DNA from: Flaccisagitta enflata
Taxonomy: Eukaryota > Chaetognatha > Sagittoidea > Aphragmophora
Assembly: GCA_965153355.1 (NCBI GenBank)
Contig: OZ231126.1
Location: forward strand, 77,996,001-78,060,000
Direction of reading: 5' to 3'
Length of the DNA: 64,000 bases
Part shown: positions 51,471 to 62,823 of the stretch, piece by piece
How positions within the stretch are numbered: position 1 is the stretch's first letter
Layout: each line of letters starts with the position of its first letter
The notes under the pieces: model-generated
Databases searched by the model: none
Seen by the model: the letters and a program-made list of their open reading frames with translations, nothing else
What the model was told of the DNA's origin: nothing
Translations under genes and position numbers: made by a program

Positions 51471-52817
51471 ATGTTTTCTGTCCATGACTTACATAAGACG
51501 CAACTCAAAGAGTTGGAGAGTTTATCGCACTCGTTTTTAAAAAAATGGTTGGGCCTGCCCCAATGCGCGTCATGGGCCATTATTCATGATTATCATGGCT
51601 TGAATATTAAGTCATTAACTCATCTGTATGAAGAATGTCGTTCTCTGTCGCTTTCTCAAATTCGTTTTTTCAGTGACGCTCGCGCCCAACACGCTTTGGA
51701 TGCAAAGGAGGAACGGGAAGGTCAATGGTGTCGGAAATTCTCTTCAGCTGTATTCGCTAAAGGGCTCATTCAGGAGGTGGTTCCTCCAGTAGTTGATAAT
51801 GCTCTTTTAACCACAGGTGACACCCTGAATGTTTCTCAAGATTGTTGGTCATCTCTCGAGGTGGATGACGTTCCAACCCCCTCCTCGCCCTTATCTGGTT
51901 CTCCTCCTCCTCCTCCTCCTCTTCCCGCTCCTCCAAGCCACCCACCTCGTCAGAGCTCTGATCAAAAGAAAGCCTTGAAGAGAAAGGTTCAGGTTGGTTT
52001 GCAGGGCCGGGTTAATGATTTCTGGAAAGAGAAGATCGGTCACTATGTTATGCAGGGTGATTTTCTGGCATTGATCATGGAAGAGAAGGGGTGTATTTCA
52101 TGGAGGTCATATATGTGGGATATTCCGCAAGGTGTCCTTAAGTTCGCCATAAATGCCGGAATAAATACCCTGCCCACCTTTGACAATCTTAAACGGTGGG
52201 GCTAGCGAGCTAATGACAGGTGCCCTTTTTGTGGAAACATACGGACGCTTTTACATGTCTTGTCAAACTGTAATGTTTCATTAGATCAAGGCCGTTATAC
52301 CTGGCGTCAAGATTCCGTCCTGTCATCCTTGATTAATGTTATCCGGCCTAAATTACTAGATGGTATGGAGTTGTTTTCAGACATGGAAGGTTTTCAGGCC
52401 CCCCATGGTGGCACTATACCCCCGCACATATTGGTCACTAGCCTGAAGCCTGATTTATTCATTTTTAATGAAGAGACGCGTGTTGCTGTTGTTTTCGAGT
52501 TGACTTGTCCTTGGGACAACAATATTGAAAGAAGCCATAATTACAAAGAAGGAAAATATTCATCTCTAGTAACTGATCTGGCTCGCGATTTTACCGTTTT
52601 TCAGTTTTCCGTTGAAGTATCGGTACGGGGAAAATTGACAGGTCCAAACAAGGCAAGATTGAAGAACTTGTCCTACAGGTGCTGTCGCGATGCTAAAGCC
52701 GTCACGAAGTCACTCTACGAGAATATGTCAAAAGCCGCTCTTTTGTCGTCATTTAGCATATTTTCTGCCCGTAGGGAGCCATCATGGATGAGCCCCGCTC
52801 CTCTTGTCATCAAATAA
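51471..52817 (+). pseudogene. 3' part of an R2/NeSL-type LINE ORF (CCHC and restriction-like endonuclease), one in-frame stop
   Basis: Both segments (51471-52205 and 52206-52817) are in one frame, separated only by a TAG at 52203-52205. The second begins RANDRCPFCGNIRTLLHVLS and gives CX2CX7HX4C, the knuckle that precedes the endonuclease in R2/NeSL/Hero elements. YTWRQDSVL follows (often WRHDSVL), then LKPDLFIFN...VVFELTCPWDNNIE, the PD-(D/E)xK-like core. The upstream RT is missing, so this is a 5'-truncated copy; it starts directly after a TAACGC repeat-family sequence. The Pro-rich insert PPPPPPLPAPP is unusual but not disruptive. Confidence 0.8.
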
Positions 52818-53343
52818 TTTATTCTTGTTTTACCCTCAGGCTAATATGGTCTGCTTTTTATTCGTAATTATTACTATTTGTTGTTCATATTTGCCGTTTA
52901 CCCTGTATAGGACTATTTGTGCTTTCCTATCGCACTTGTATAATCCAGTAAGCTGTGGTGGCTCATGTGTTCTGTTATTCTGTATTTTTCATGAAAATAC
53001 ATGATTCTCTCTGAGAACATTGATTTTTTTTTCCATTTCATTGTCAATTTTCCATGTTATTCAATCTGAATTTTGCATGTTTTCAAAAATTTTGTATATT
53101 TTCCATGTTATTCAATAGGGATTTTCCATATCTTTAACTTCTAGTAAATTTTCCATGTTATTCAATGGGAATTTTGCAGATCTTCAATTTTCCATGTTAT
53201 TCAATAGGAACTTGAGGTTCAGGAGCTTTGGCAGGGGTGGGACGGACGGACAGACGGACGGACGGACGAACGGACGAACGGACATCTGGAAATTCACCCC
53301 TGTGTCCTACAGGAGATTGGCCCTTTGGGGCCGCTGCTCAAAA
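52818..53343. mobile_element. LINE tail, then right part of a family A element
   Basis: After about 52990 the ATTCAATGGG-type core resumes, followed by (GGAC)n at 53238-53283 and a family A right end (GAAATTCACCCCTGTGTCCT...GGCCCTTTGGGGCCGCTG). The LINE tail therefore probably interrupted this or an adjoining element. Confidence 0.6.
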
Positions 53344-53470
53344 AGGAAAGGAAAGGAAAGGAAAGGAAAGGAAAGGAAAGGAAAAGAAAGGAAAGGAAAG
53401 GAAAGGAAAGGAAAGGAAAGGAAAGGAAAGGAAAGGAAAGGAAAGAAAAGGAATGGAAAGGAAAAGAAAG
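53340..53470. repeat. (GGAAA)n microsatellite
   Basis: A pentanucleotide array of about 25 units. Confidence 0.95.
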
Positions 53471-53540
53471 GGGGAAAGGGTAAAGGAAAGAATTGTAGAG
53501 AAATGAAAAGAACTTTTTCTCATTGTGGTAAGAATATATC

Positions 53541-53610
53541 TTTTTAGTCGTGTGCACGCGACTCTACACCTTGGTCTGTCGGTCGGTTGGTAAGTCCGTC
53601 CTTCCGTAAC
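53541..53610. repeat. Hairpin-family terminus (AGTCGTG/CGCGACT)
   Basis: TTTTT, hairpin 53546-53563 with one G-T pair, CTACACC, then GTCTGTCGGTCGGTTGG. Confidence 0.65.
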
Positions 53611-53621
53611 ATTTTTAAAGA

Positions 53622-53810
53622 TTTTCGACGTTAATATTTGGTAAAACTAACATAGACCAAATTACTCCACTCTCTTTAAACGGGGAGGATATTGAAATAG
53701 TTTCTAGCTGGAAGTATCTTGGTTGTACAATCCTTTCCGGAGCAAATACTATTCTAAGGTCGCATCTTAACAGGGTGAGCAAAAAATTTTGCACAAATCT
53801 AATAAAGCAT
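53622..53810 (+). pseudogene. LINE reverse transcriptase fragment
   Basis: 63 codons including IDQITPLSLNGEDIEIVSSW, KYLGCTILSGANTILRSHLN. The vxxWKYLGCxI motif is typical of the thumb/post-palm part of CR1/L2-like RTs. It stops at TGA 53811-53813 and probably belongs with the fragment at 56846-57190. Confidence 0.65.
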
Positions 53811-54144
53811 TGAAAAATATTGCAATGAAGGTTAAATATCATCATGATATGAATCAAATACCTAATTTCAGTAATTTAGAATACTAATGAGCCAATACTG
53901 TTGGCTATGGGCAATAGATGATGTCAGGAAAATGAATTATTATAATGGTCACATGTACACTATGTGCCATGATTTCAATTGTTCCTTTGATCAAGTGGCA
54001 TCAATTTTTATTCATTGTGTCGGAGAATTCTGATCCCCCTGACCCAATCATCAGTTGTTATGACTATCTAACATCAAGGTTACATGTTTTGTATGACTAC
54101 GACCAGCAGGGGACGCCATGCATGAGGGAAACACTAGTTTCAGT

Positions 54145-56708
54145 AGAAGGGAGACAATAGGGTGCATCTGAAAAATAGGGGGTATTTTGAGCATTTTCCA
54201 AGCTGTGTCACAGTTGTAAAAATGCAACCACATTGATGATTTTTGGTGTGCATCCTCCTTGAACATTGTACTTTGACTACAAAATTGAATTTTGGGCTGA
54301 ACTGCCTTCAAAATGACCAATTCACCCCTTTTACGTAGCACTACCTTCTCAAATACGGATTTTTGAAGCTTGACAACCCAAAATCCATCATCAATATATC
54401 CAAAAAATGAATTTTCCCAAGTTATCCTGAACTTGGGTTATGCTCATTAGATGTTACTAAAGGGATTTGGGCTAAAAAAATCCAAATCCACCAGTTTGAT
54501 TTTTCCTGATATTGCCTACAAGCCAACTCAGCTACTTTTTGGGCAAATTTGCATAAATATCGTATATTACTTCCAATTGAGTTTTTTGCGGTCAAATTCT
54601 ACAATCTAAGTCCAAAAACTATTTCAATCCACTCATCAGCACTTCAGCTTAGGAGCCAACTCAAAAAATTGCTACCCTACTCAACCTCCGGGCTCAGAAC
54701 AAGATCTTATGTTTTCCTAGTTCTAACTGATCAGCGTGAGAGGTCGCGAGGGGTGTTGTCTCCTGTCTTATTAAGAGGGGTCACTATACATATTTTTAAG
54801 AACTGATCTGAAACCATCAGAAACTGAGAAAAAGAGAACTTGTAATGCTGAAAAACAAGATTTGGGCCATTTGCTAGACATACCAAGCCCAAAACAGGTC
54901 AAAATTGGCTTGAAAAACACCTGTTTTGCTCTAATTTTGAGAAGGTCAAAATTGAGGAGAATTTAGGCTTTATTTGGTGGATTTTTCTCAAATTTTGGTT
55001 CTATGAATGGTATTAAAGGTATTTTTAACTTGTTTACATGTTAGCATGCTTACTTAGTCAAAAAATAAACAAACAAGCCAAAAAATACAGGTTTGATAAT
55101 ATCAAGATTCTCTTATAAGAAGGGAGACAATAGGGTGCATCTGAAAAATAAGGGGTATTTTGAGCATTTTCAAAGCTGTGTCACAGTTGTAAAAATGCAA
55201 CCACATTGATGATTTTTGGTGTGCATCCTCCTTGAACATTGTACTTTGACTACAAAATTGAATTTTGCTGAACTGCCTTCAAAATGACCAATTCACCCTT
55301 TTACGTAGCACTACCTTCTCAAATACGGATTTTTGAAGCTTGACAACCCAAAATCCATCATCAATATATCCAAAAAATGAATTTTCCCAAGTTATCCTGA
55401 ACTTGGGTTATGCTCATTAGATGTTACTAAAGGGATTTGGGCTAAAAAAATCCAAATCCACCAGTTTGATTTTTCCTGATATTGCCTACAAGCCAACTCA
55501 GCTACTTTTTGGGCAAATTTGCATAAATATCGTATATTACTTCCAATTGAGTTTTATGCGGTCAAATTCTACAATCTAAGTCCAAAACTATTTCAATCCA
55601 CTCATCAGCACTTCAGCTTAGGAGCCAACTCAAAAATTGCTACCCTACTCAACCTCTCCGGCTCAGAACAAGATCTTATGTTTTCCTAGTTCTAACTGAT
55701 CAGCGTGAGAGGTCGCGAGGGGTGTTGTCTCCTGTCTTATTAAGAGGGGGTCACTATACATATTTTTAAGAACTGATCTGAAACCATCAGAAACTGAGAA
55801 AAAGAGAACTTGTAATGCTGAAAAACAAGATTTGGGCCATTTGCTAGACATACCAAGCCCAAAACAGGTCAAAATTGGCTTGAAAAACACCTGTTTTGCT
55901 CTAATTTTGAGAAGGTCAAAATTGAGGAGAATTTAGGCTTTATTTGGTGGATTTTTCTCAAATTTTAGGTTCTATGAATGGTATTAAAGGTATTTTTAAC
56001 TTGTTTACATGTTAGCATGCTTACTTAGTCAAAAAATAAACAAACAAGCCAAAAATACAGGTTTGATAATATCAAGATTCTCTTATAAGAAGGGAGACAA
56101 TAGGGTGCATCTGAAAAATAAGGGGTATTTTGAGCATTTTCAAAGCTGTGTCACAGTTGAAAAATGCAACCACATTGATGATTTTTGGTGTGCATCCTCC
56201 TTGAACATTGTACTTTGACTACAAAATTGAATTTTGGGCTGAACTGCCTACAAAATGGGCAATTCACCCCTTTTACGTAGCACTACCTTCTCAAATACGG
56301 ATTTTTGAAGCTTGACAACCCAAAATCCATCATCAATATATCCAAAAATGAATTTTCCCAAGTTATCCTGAACTTCTGGGTTATGCTCATTAGATGTTAC
56401 TAAAGGATTTAAGCTAAAAAAATCCAAATCCACCAGTTTGATTTTTCCTGATATTGCCTACAAGCCAACTCAGCTACTTTTTGGGCAAATTTGCATAAAT
56501 ATCGTATATTACTTCCAATTGAGTTTTTTGCGGTCAAATTCTACAATCTAAGTCCAAAAACTATTTCAATCCACTCATCAGCACTTCAGCTTAGGAGCCA
56601 ACTCAAAAAATTGCTACCCTACTCAACCTCCGGGCTCAGAACAAGATCTTATGTTTTCCTAGTTCTAACTGATCAGCGTGAGAGGTCGCGAGGGGTGTTG
56701 TCTCCTGT
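54145..56708 (+). repeat. ~970-bp tandem repeat, 2.6 copies, each starting with a TIR-bearing ~620-bp unit
   Basis: Copies begin at 54145, 55118 and 56088 (AGAAGGGAGACAATAGGGTG), nearly identical; the third ends at about 56708 (GTTGTCTCCTGTC). GGAGACAA near each start is inverted as TTGTCTCC about 620 bp later, so the array reads element-spacer-element-spacer-element. The short repeated ORFs are not credible genes. Confidence 0.85.
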
Positions 56709-56845
56709 CAGTAGGGTTTCCATCTCTCCAAATTTTGCCGGTAAAATTCCTGCCAAATCTGATTGTGCAGTCCAACTTTGATGCCTTTTAATGGGAACAG
56801 CAATTGGAAAAGTGAATGACGGCCCATACTACTTTGCAATAGAAC

Positions 56846-57190
56846 TTGTTGTGGGGTTATGATCCAAATTTCATCTTTCCAAAGCACATAAAAGTGCTGT
56901 TTCTACAAACATATGTTTGTGCAAAATCTTTTGCTCATCCTGTTATTCAACACGAACTAGTTCAGATGAATTTCCTTTATTCTCACTGTGTTCCGTGTCT
57001 CACATACTGCGCTGATGTTAAGGAATTGACAAGCGGAGAAATGCACAAGTGTAATGTTGCGTTAAATGACTCCTATAACCGATGGGAGAGCACTAGATCC
57101 CTACGCAAATCCCTAAAATTCCCCAACATTGTCGAAATATTTTACTCAAGAAAGCAATCGTTTAGTTCGCAGAAAATGTTCGAGGAATGA
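56846..57190 (+). pseudogene. LINE reverse transcriptase C-terminal fragment
   Basis: From about 56949: QHELVQMNFLYSHCVPCLTY, CADVKELTSGEMHKCNVALN, then SYNRWESTRSLRKSLKFPNI. LxxxYSxCVPxLTY followed by alN.a.RxxxWES...LR is the usual post-thumb region of LINE RTs. The first ~30 residues of this ORF are less convincing. Confidence 0.65.
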
Positions 57191-57467
57191 ACAACTCTGT
57201 GATAGGCATTTTAATGCGCCGCAGCCTAAAGGATGGTTGAAATCTAATCTAGTAGTCAAGCCCCTTAGTTTATAGTCGGATTGATGTATGAAACTGTCAT
57301 AACCCTGATGACGAATAAAAGATTATTCATTTTAACAGTTTTTAACAGTTCTTTACATTTTTAAACATTTTTTAACAGTTTCCAACAAATCTTAAAATTT
57401 TTTAACATTCTTTAGTACTTAACATTTTCTAACATTTTTAACATTTCTTTACAATTTGTGTTAATTT

Positions 57468-57735
57468 GGAAAAAAGTCGAAGAGACGAAGTCCCGTCGGT
57501 CTTTTTGAGTCCTGCAGAGAAAAACGGATTTCCCTTTGTTTTATGAAGCGTTTGAGAAAGTTGATGCATTTTGGGGGCAGAACGGGACTACGCATGAAAT
57601 TAATAGCTAAGAAAGAGCTAATTCTCCTCTTTCAGATGACGCCAAGCAGAATTCTGTGCGATCGATAGTTTTGGAGCTATGAATTTTTAAATCTTTTTTT
57701 ATTTTTTCGCATTTTTCTCATTTTTCCCCAAAACG
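57468..57735 (+). repeat. Dispersed repeat copy 1 (~265 bp; copy 2 at 61218-61482)
   Basis: Shares TTTTGAGTCCTGCAGAG, ACTACGCATGAAATTAATAG and TTTCAGATG(A/G)CGCCAAGCAG with 61218-61482. Non-coding and of unknown type. Confidence 0.75.
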
Positions 57736-57739
57736 CGGA

Positions 57740-58418
57740 ATCGAGTTAATTGAAGTCTCTCTCTCTCTTCGTCTGTCTCCTTGTCTGTCTGTCTGTCATC
57801 TCTTTTTTTCTCATTTTCTCAAGCAGCATTTACGACTTTTTTCCTACGGCGATTAGCCGCCCTTATTGGTACAGGATGAGATACGCGACTGATGCCCTCT
57901 TGGGCTTTTTTATAAATAGAATTTATGTTAGCGAATGTTGGTTCAGTTTCAACATGCCAACGATAACGCCTCCACGCTGGAACAGTCTGTCTGTCTGTCT
58001 GTCTGCCTGTCTGTCCGTCGATAAGTCTGTCTGTTGGTCCGTCACGCACAGGTATGCTTGCTCTCGGTAGGGGGGCATTCGCCACGGACCCCATTACGGA
58101 AGGGGCCAAGTGCTAGGGGCCACGGACTGTGGATGGGCAAGGGGCCACGGCTGTTGATGGGCATGGGGCCACGGTTGTTGTTCGGCTACTCTGCCACTTT
58201 GAGTTGCCACTTCAAGTGGCCACGTAGTGTGGGCACGGAATATGATCAAATATCATGCCCACGGACTTTCATTAAACTTTTTTCGTCATACAGGTTTGCT
58301 TGAGAAGGGCAAAGAAAAAAATTGAAAGAGTGATGTATAAAAAGAAAGAATGAAAGGATAAACATGAAAGAAACAAAATCAAACACTGAAACGAAGAAAG
58401 TCTGACGGGAAGAAAGGA
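57740..58418. other. Simple repeats and GGGGCCACGG tandem sequence
   Basis: CTGTCTGTCTGT tracts at about 57765-57800 and 57985-58040. A short segment (57830-57876, ATTTACGACTTTTTTC...ATTAGCCGCC) recurs at 62838-62885. GGGGCCACGG-containing units repeat about four times at 58080-58175. Confidence 0.55.
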
Positions 58419-58420
58419 CG

Positions 58421-58463
<43 letters not shown>

Positions 58464-58488
58464 AGGAAAGAAAGAAAGAAAGAAAGAG

Positions 58489-58519
<31 letters not shown>

Positions 58520-58530
58520 AAAAAGAGACA
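58419..58530. repeat. (GAAA)n microsatellite
   Basis: A tetranucleotide array with single-base interruptions. Confidence 0.95.
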
Positions 58531-58626
58531 GAAACAAACAAAGAGAAAAGACCATAAATAGAAAACTATAAAATAGAAAGATACACATTTAGCAGACTGT
58601 AGTTTTCAATTTTAATGTTGTTTTGA

Positions 58627-58860
58627 TACACGGTCACTCCCAGCGTGTGGGTGTAGGCCATAATTGAGGTCACCAGACTATTTGGGGCAGGAGTGTAAGC
58701 TAATAACCGCAAAACCGCAAAGTAAAGCGGTGGATACTTCGACGAATGACGACAGACAGTAGACAGATTACTGGACGGACGGACGATCGGACGGACGGAC
58801 CGACCGACGGACGGACGGACCGACAAAGCGGGGTGTAGAGTCGCGTAGCAAACGTTAAAA
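58627..58860. mobile_element. Hairpin-family element (decayed hairpin)
   Basis: ATAATTGAGGTCACCAGACT, (GGAC/GACC)n, CGACAAAGCGGGGTGTAGAG, then TCGCGTAGCAAACGTTAAAA, where the right half of the hairpin has decayed. Confidence 0.55.
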
Positions 58861-58924
58861 CAGTGCAAACTACCGAATTTGGCGTCTTCGTGCACTCCTG
58901 TAACCTCGTATGCCTTCCCACTTT

Positions 58925-59720
58925 CATTGGCATTCAGTCGTTCATTCATTCAAAACGTTGATTCATTAAAAATGTTTATTCATTCATTCATTGTTAACCA
59001 GCGTGGTGGACATTCTTGCGATAACTTGGCTTGTTTACCTCAGTATGTCTTCCCGCTCCGCCCCAACCGCACACCTAACTAATCCAGTGAGTAGGACGTA
59101 CGATGATTCCGTCGGTCGGTCACACATTCACACGTTCACGTCAGATATGCGTAATGCACTGAGAGGCCTAACTTGAGGCCTGAGAGGCCAGGCTTGAGGC
59201 CTGATAATCTTGATTTGAGGCTGAGAAGCCTAATTTGAGGCCTGAGAGGCCAGGTTTGATGCCTGATAGGTTGGATTTGAGGCCTGAGAGGTCAGATTTG
59301 AGGCCTGAGAGGCTGGATTTGAGGCCTGAGAGGCCAGATTTGGGGCCTGAAAGGCTGGATTTGAGGCCTGAGAGGCTGGATTTGAGGCCTGAGAGGCCAG
59401 ATTTGAGGCCTGAGAGGCTAGGATTGAGGCCTTAGAGGCCCGAGAGGTTGACTAGCCCAAGAGACTGGATTTGAGGCCTGAGAGGCTAGACGGAGGCTCA
59501 TAGGTTGGATTGAGGCCTAAGAGAGGTTCCAGATTTTAGGCCAGAGAGGCCAGATTTGAGGTCACGAGAGGCCAGAGTTGAGGCCTGAGGCTGGATTAGG
59601 GGGGACGAACGACGACGTGAGGGATGGACGGACGGAACTCGATGACGACGGACGGACGGACGGACGGACGGCTTGACGGACGGAAGGGACGAACGAAAGT
59701 CCCCTGGAAATTTTTGGCAG
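58925..59720. repeat. Family B-like element remnant with GGCCTGAGAGGC core
   Basis: About 20 units of GAGGCCTGAGAGGCCAGATTT at 59155-59600, then (GGAC)n and GGGACGAACGAAAGTCCCCT, the family B right terminus. The left terminus is missing. Confidence 0.7.
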
Positions 59721-60180
59721 ACTTTGTCCCTGGGGCGCCGTCAAAGCGATGAGGGCCTTGAGGCTGATTTGAACTGAGGCTGGGATTTCAGCCTGATGAG
59801 ATTTGAGCCGAGGCTGGGATCGATTTGATCTGAGGTTGGGATTGAGCTTTGGGGGCAAGGATTTGAGCTTGGAAGCTGGGATTAGAGCTGAGGCTAGGAT
59901 TTGAGCTCCAAGGCTGGGATTTGTGCCTTGAGACTGGGATTTGAGCCTAAGGGCTGGGATTTGAGCCTCGAGGCTGGGATGTTAGCCTGGAGACTGAGAT
60001 TTGAGCCTCAAGGCTGGGATTTGAGCTAGCGGGGGATTTGAGCCAGTTGTGATTTGGGTCTCGAGATCCAGGATTTGGCCTGAGGGGGATCCAGCAGAAG
60101 GAGAAGAGAGAAGAAGGAGAAGAATTAGAAATTTCCCTGTGTGAAAGCATAGCCCGGCCCTTCCCGTGCCCAAAAGAGGA
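59721..60180. repeat. Family C-like element remnant
   Basis: Core GAGGCTGGGATTTGAGCCTC repeats at 59755-60075; the right end AAAGCATAGCCCGGCCCTTC is decayed. Confidence 0.65.
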
Positions 60181-60560
<380 letters not shown>

Positions 60561-60563
<3 letters not shown>

Positions 60564-61217
60564 GTAAATAAGCTGCAGCAACGATTTGAGAAAAGGAAAA
60601 AGAAAGCAGGGAAAATTGATTACCTTGTGAGGAAGGCGGGTGTATCTCCCCACAGCTAAAGCGCCCAATAGCTAAAAATTTTTCCTGACAGATTGGCCCC
60701 AGAGCTAAAATATTTTTTTAGCTCTGCAGCCAATTTCAAAGCATTTTATTTCTAAAATAATTGTCAGAAAAAGTGATCTAACTTCTAAAATTTCTGTTGG
60801 TGATTGGCCTATATTCTAAGAACAAGCCCAACGGAGCAATGATGCGTCCGGGCTGTGTCTCTGCGTGTATTGATCATGTGACATATATGGAGAGACAGAT
60901 GGACAAACAGATAGGTGAAATGACTAAGTAGTAAAGGAGGCTCTCAAAACATGTTGGTTGATTATTTGTTTCAGTATAGGATTTCACCGCGCCCAAAAAC
61001 AGCCGAGAAACGCGTTTTTTGCACTTGCGTAACGGACCAACGGACCAACAGACGGACAGATGGATAGACAGACCCTCTCATAGAGATGCAAGGTAGCATC
61101 TAAAAAGAGGGAAGAGAAAGATAAAAGGGAACAAACAAGGTCTAAAGCCACATTTAAAACAGCACACAAATCAAGTCTCATCCTTTTACACATGTTTTAT
61201 TTGCTGAAATTATTTGG
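60561..61217. other. Unassigned sequence ending with a hairpin-family terminus
   Basis: No gene. A terminus at about 61030-61106: ACGGACCAACGGACCAACAG, CCCTCTCATAG, and the hairpin AGATGC/GCATCT (61084-61101), then AAAAAG. Confidence 0.6.
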
Positions 61218-61482
61218 CAAAAAGTCAAAGAGACGAAAGCCCTTCAGTCGTTTTGAGTCCTGCAGAGTTTTTTGCATTTCCCTTTTTCTCATGAAGCATT
61301 TGGGAAAGTTGATAAGCTTTTGGGGCTGAATGGTACTACGCATGAAATTAATAGCTTATAAAGAGCTGATTTTACTCTTTCAGATGGCGCCAAGCAGAAG
61401 ATTGTGCGATTAACAGTTTTCGCGTTATGATTTTTTGAATCTTTTTTTATTTTTCTGCATTTTTCGCATTTTCCCGAAGAAC
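61218..61482 (+). repeat. Dispersed repeat copy 2
   Basis: Counterpart of 57468-57735, with the differences concentrated in T-rich runs. Confidence 0.75.
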
Positions 61483-61528
61483 TATATTTTTTATTGATCC
61501 TAAATTTAGTCCCTCTGTAACAGAAAAG

Positions 61529-61852
61529 CAGGGGCGTATACGATTGAGTCGCTTTTGTTTTTTTTCCCCCCCTGCCTTTGATTTTCTTCCCCACGACGTG
61601 ACGCGGCGCGTTTTTATCACTATAATTTTCTACCCCATAGAGCAATAAAACTATGTAGTTAAGGTTTGAATAGTGATAAATTGTGTTTTACAAATTGGGT
61701 TTTATGATTTAGTACTGTCAAAAGTTATATTTTCCCCAAATTTTCTTTTTTTTCTCTTTTTTCCTTCTTTGATTTCCTTCCCCATCTCCAGACCCTTTGA
61801 TTTCTCCCCCCCCCCCCCCACTGGGGGGGAAACTCAATAATATACAGGCCTG
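61529..61852. mobile_element. 324-bp hAT MITE with 8-bp target duplication
   Basis: Starts CAGGGGCGTATACGATTGAG and ends ATACAGGCCTG. The octamer CAGAAAAG flanks it on both sides (61521-61528, 61853-61860). It shares the CAGGGGCGTAT end with the MITE at 51110-51396. Confidence 0.85.
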
Positions 61853-61924
61853 CAGAAAAGAGAAGTCAACATGTTACACATATTTACTTTCATGACGCTA
61901 GATTTTTATCCTGCTTGCTCATGG

Positions 61925-62640
61925 TTTTTAGTTGCATGCTTCGCGACTCTACACCCCGCTATGTCGGTCCCTTTTTGGGCAGCGGCCCCAAAGGGCCGAT
62001 GTCCTGTAGGACACAGGGGTGAATTTCAAGACGTCCAGACAGATATCCGACGCCAGTCCACAGACACGTCCCCCCCGAGGCCCCTCTCAGACCCCAAATC
62101 AGCCCTCTCAAGCCCAAAATCAGCCCTCCCAAGCCCAAAATCAGCTCCCCTTCAGTCTCAGGCCCAAAATCAGCCCTCTCAAGCCCAAAATCAGCCCTCT
62201 CAAGCCCAAAATCAGCCCTCTCAGGCCCAAAATCAGCCCTCTCAGACTCAAAATTAGCCCTCTCAGGCCCAAAATCAGCTCTTTCAGCTCCAAAATTAGC
62301 TTCAAATTAGCCCCAAATCAGCCCTCTCAAGCCCAAAATCAGCCCTCTCAAGCCCAAAATCAGCTCTCTCAGGCCCAAAATCAGTCCTCTCAGGCCCAAA
62401 ATCAGCCCTTTCAGCTCCAAAATTAGCTCTCTAATACCCTACATCAGCCTTGTCAGGCTCAAAATCAAGCATGTCAGCCCTTTAATGTGCCTTCTAAGGA
62501 CGTCTGGAAATTCACCCCTGTGTCCTACAGGACATCGGCCCTTTGGGGCCGCTGCCCTGCTCTCACTATACTTCTTCAGCTGATCACTCCTAGCAGGGCA
62601 TCGGGTACCGCTGACCATGTGCGATCCTTGGATGACTAGT
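61925..62640. mobile_element. Family A element adjoining a hairpin-family terminus
   Basis: A hairpin terminus at 61930-61948 (AGTTGC/GCGACT) runs through CGCTATGTCGGTCCC directly into the family A left end (GGGCAGCGGCCCCAAAGGGC at 61975). The core is AAGCCCAAAATCAGCCCTCT repeats (62085-62440). Right end: GGAAATTCACCCCTGTGTCC...GGGGCCGCTGCCCTGCT and GGTACCGCTGACCATGTGCG. Confidence 0.85.
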
Positions 62641-62654
62641 TTACTTTTCCGGCC

Positions 62655-62765
62655 CTTTTGAGCTTTTTGAGCATAGTGCCCCTGCCCAGATGCCCTAGTG
62701 ACCTTCTCCAGCACTGCTCCTGCCCACCCACACGCGACTAGGGAAGCTGTGTATCTGGCCTTGTT
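62655..62765 (-). mobile_element. Hairpin-family element, left end, reversed
   Basis: On minus: GGCCAGATACACAGCTTCCC, CTAGTCGCGTGTGGGTGGGC, AGTGCTGGAGAAGGTCACTA, the same order as at 16385-16470. Confidence 0.65.
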
Positions 62766-62791
62766 GATGAACCCCTCTCTCCCTCTCTCAA

Positions 62792-62823
<32 letters not shown>

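Noticed and set aside
54549-56781. Repeated ~85-96-residue ORFs beginning MHKYRILLPIEFF
   Set aside because: Present only because the 970-bp unit is duplicated; no homology, no splice context and different C-terminal ends in each copy.
62019-62426. PSQAQNQ-repeat protein
   Set aside because: Core tandem repeat of a family A fold-back element; open in several frames because the unit is about 21 bp.
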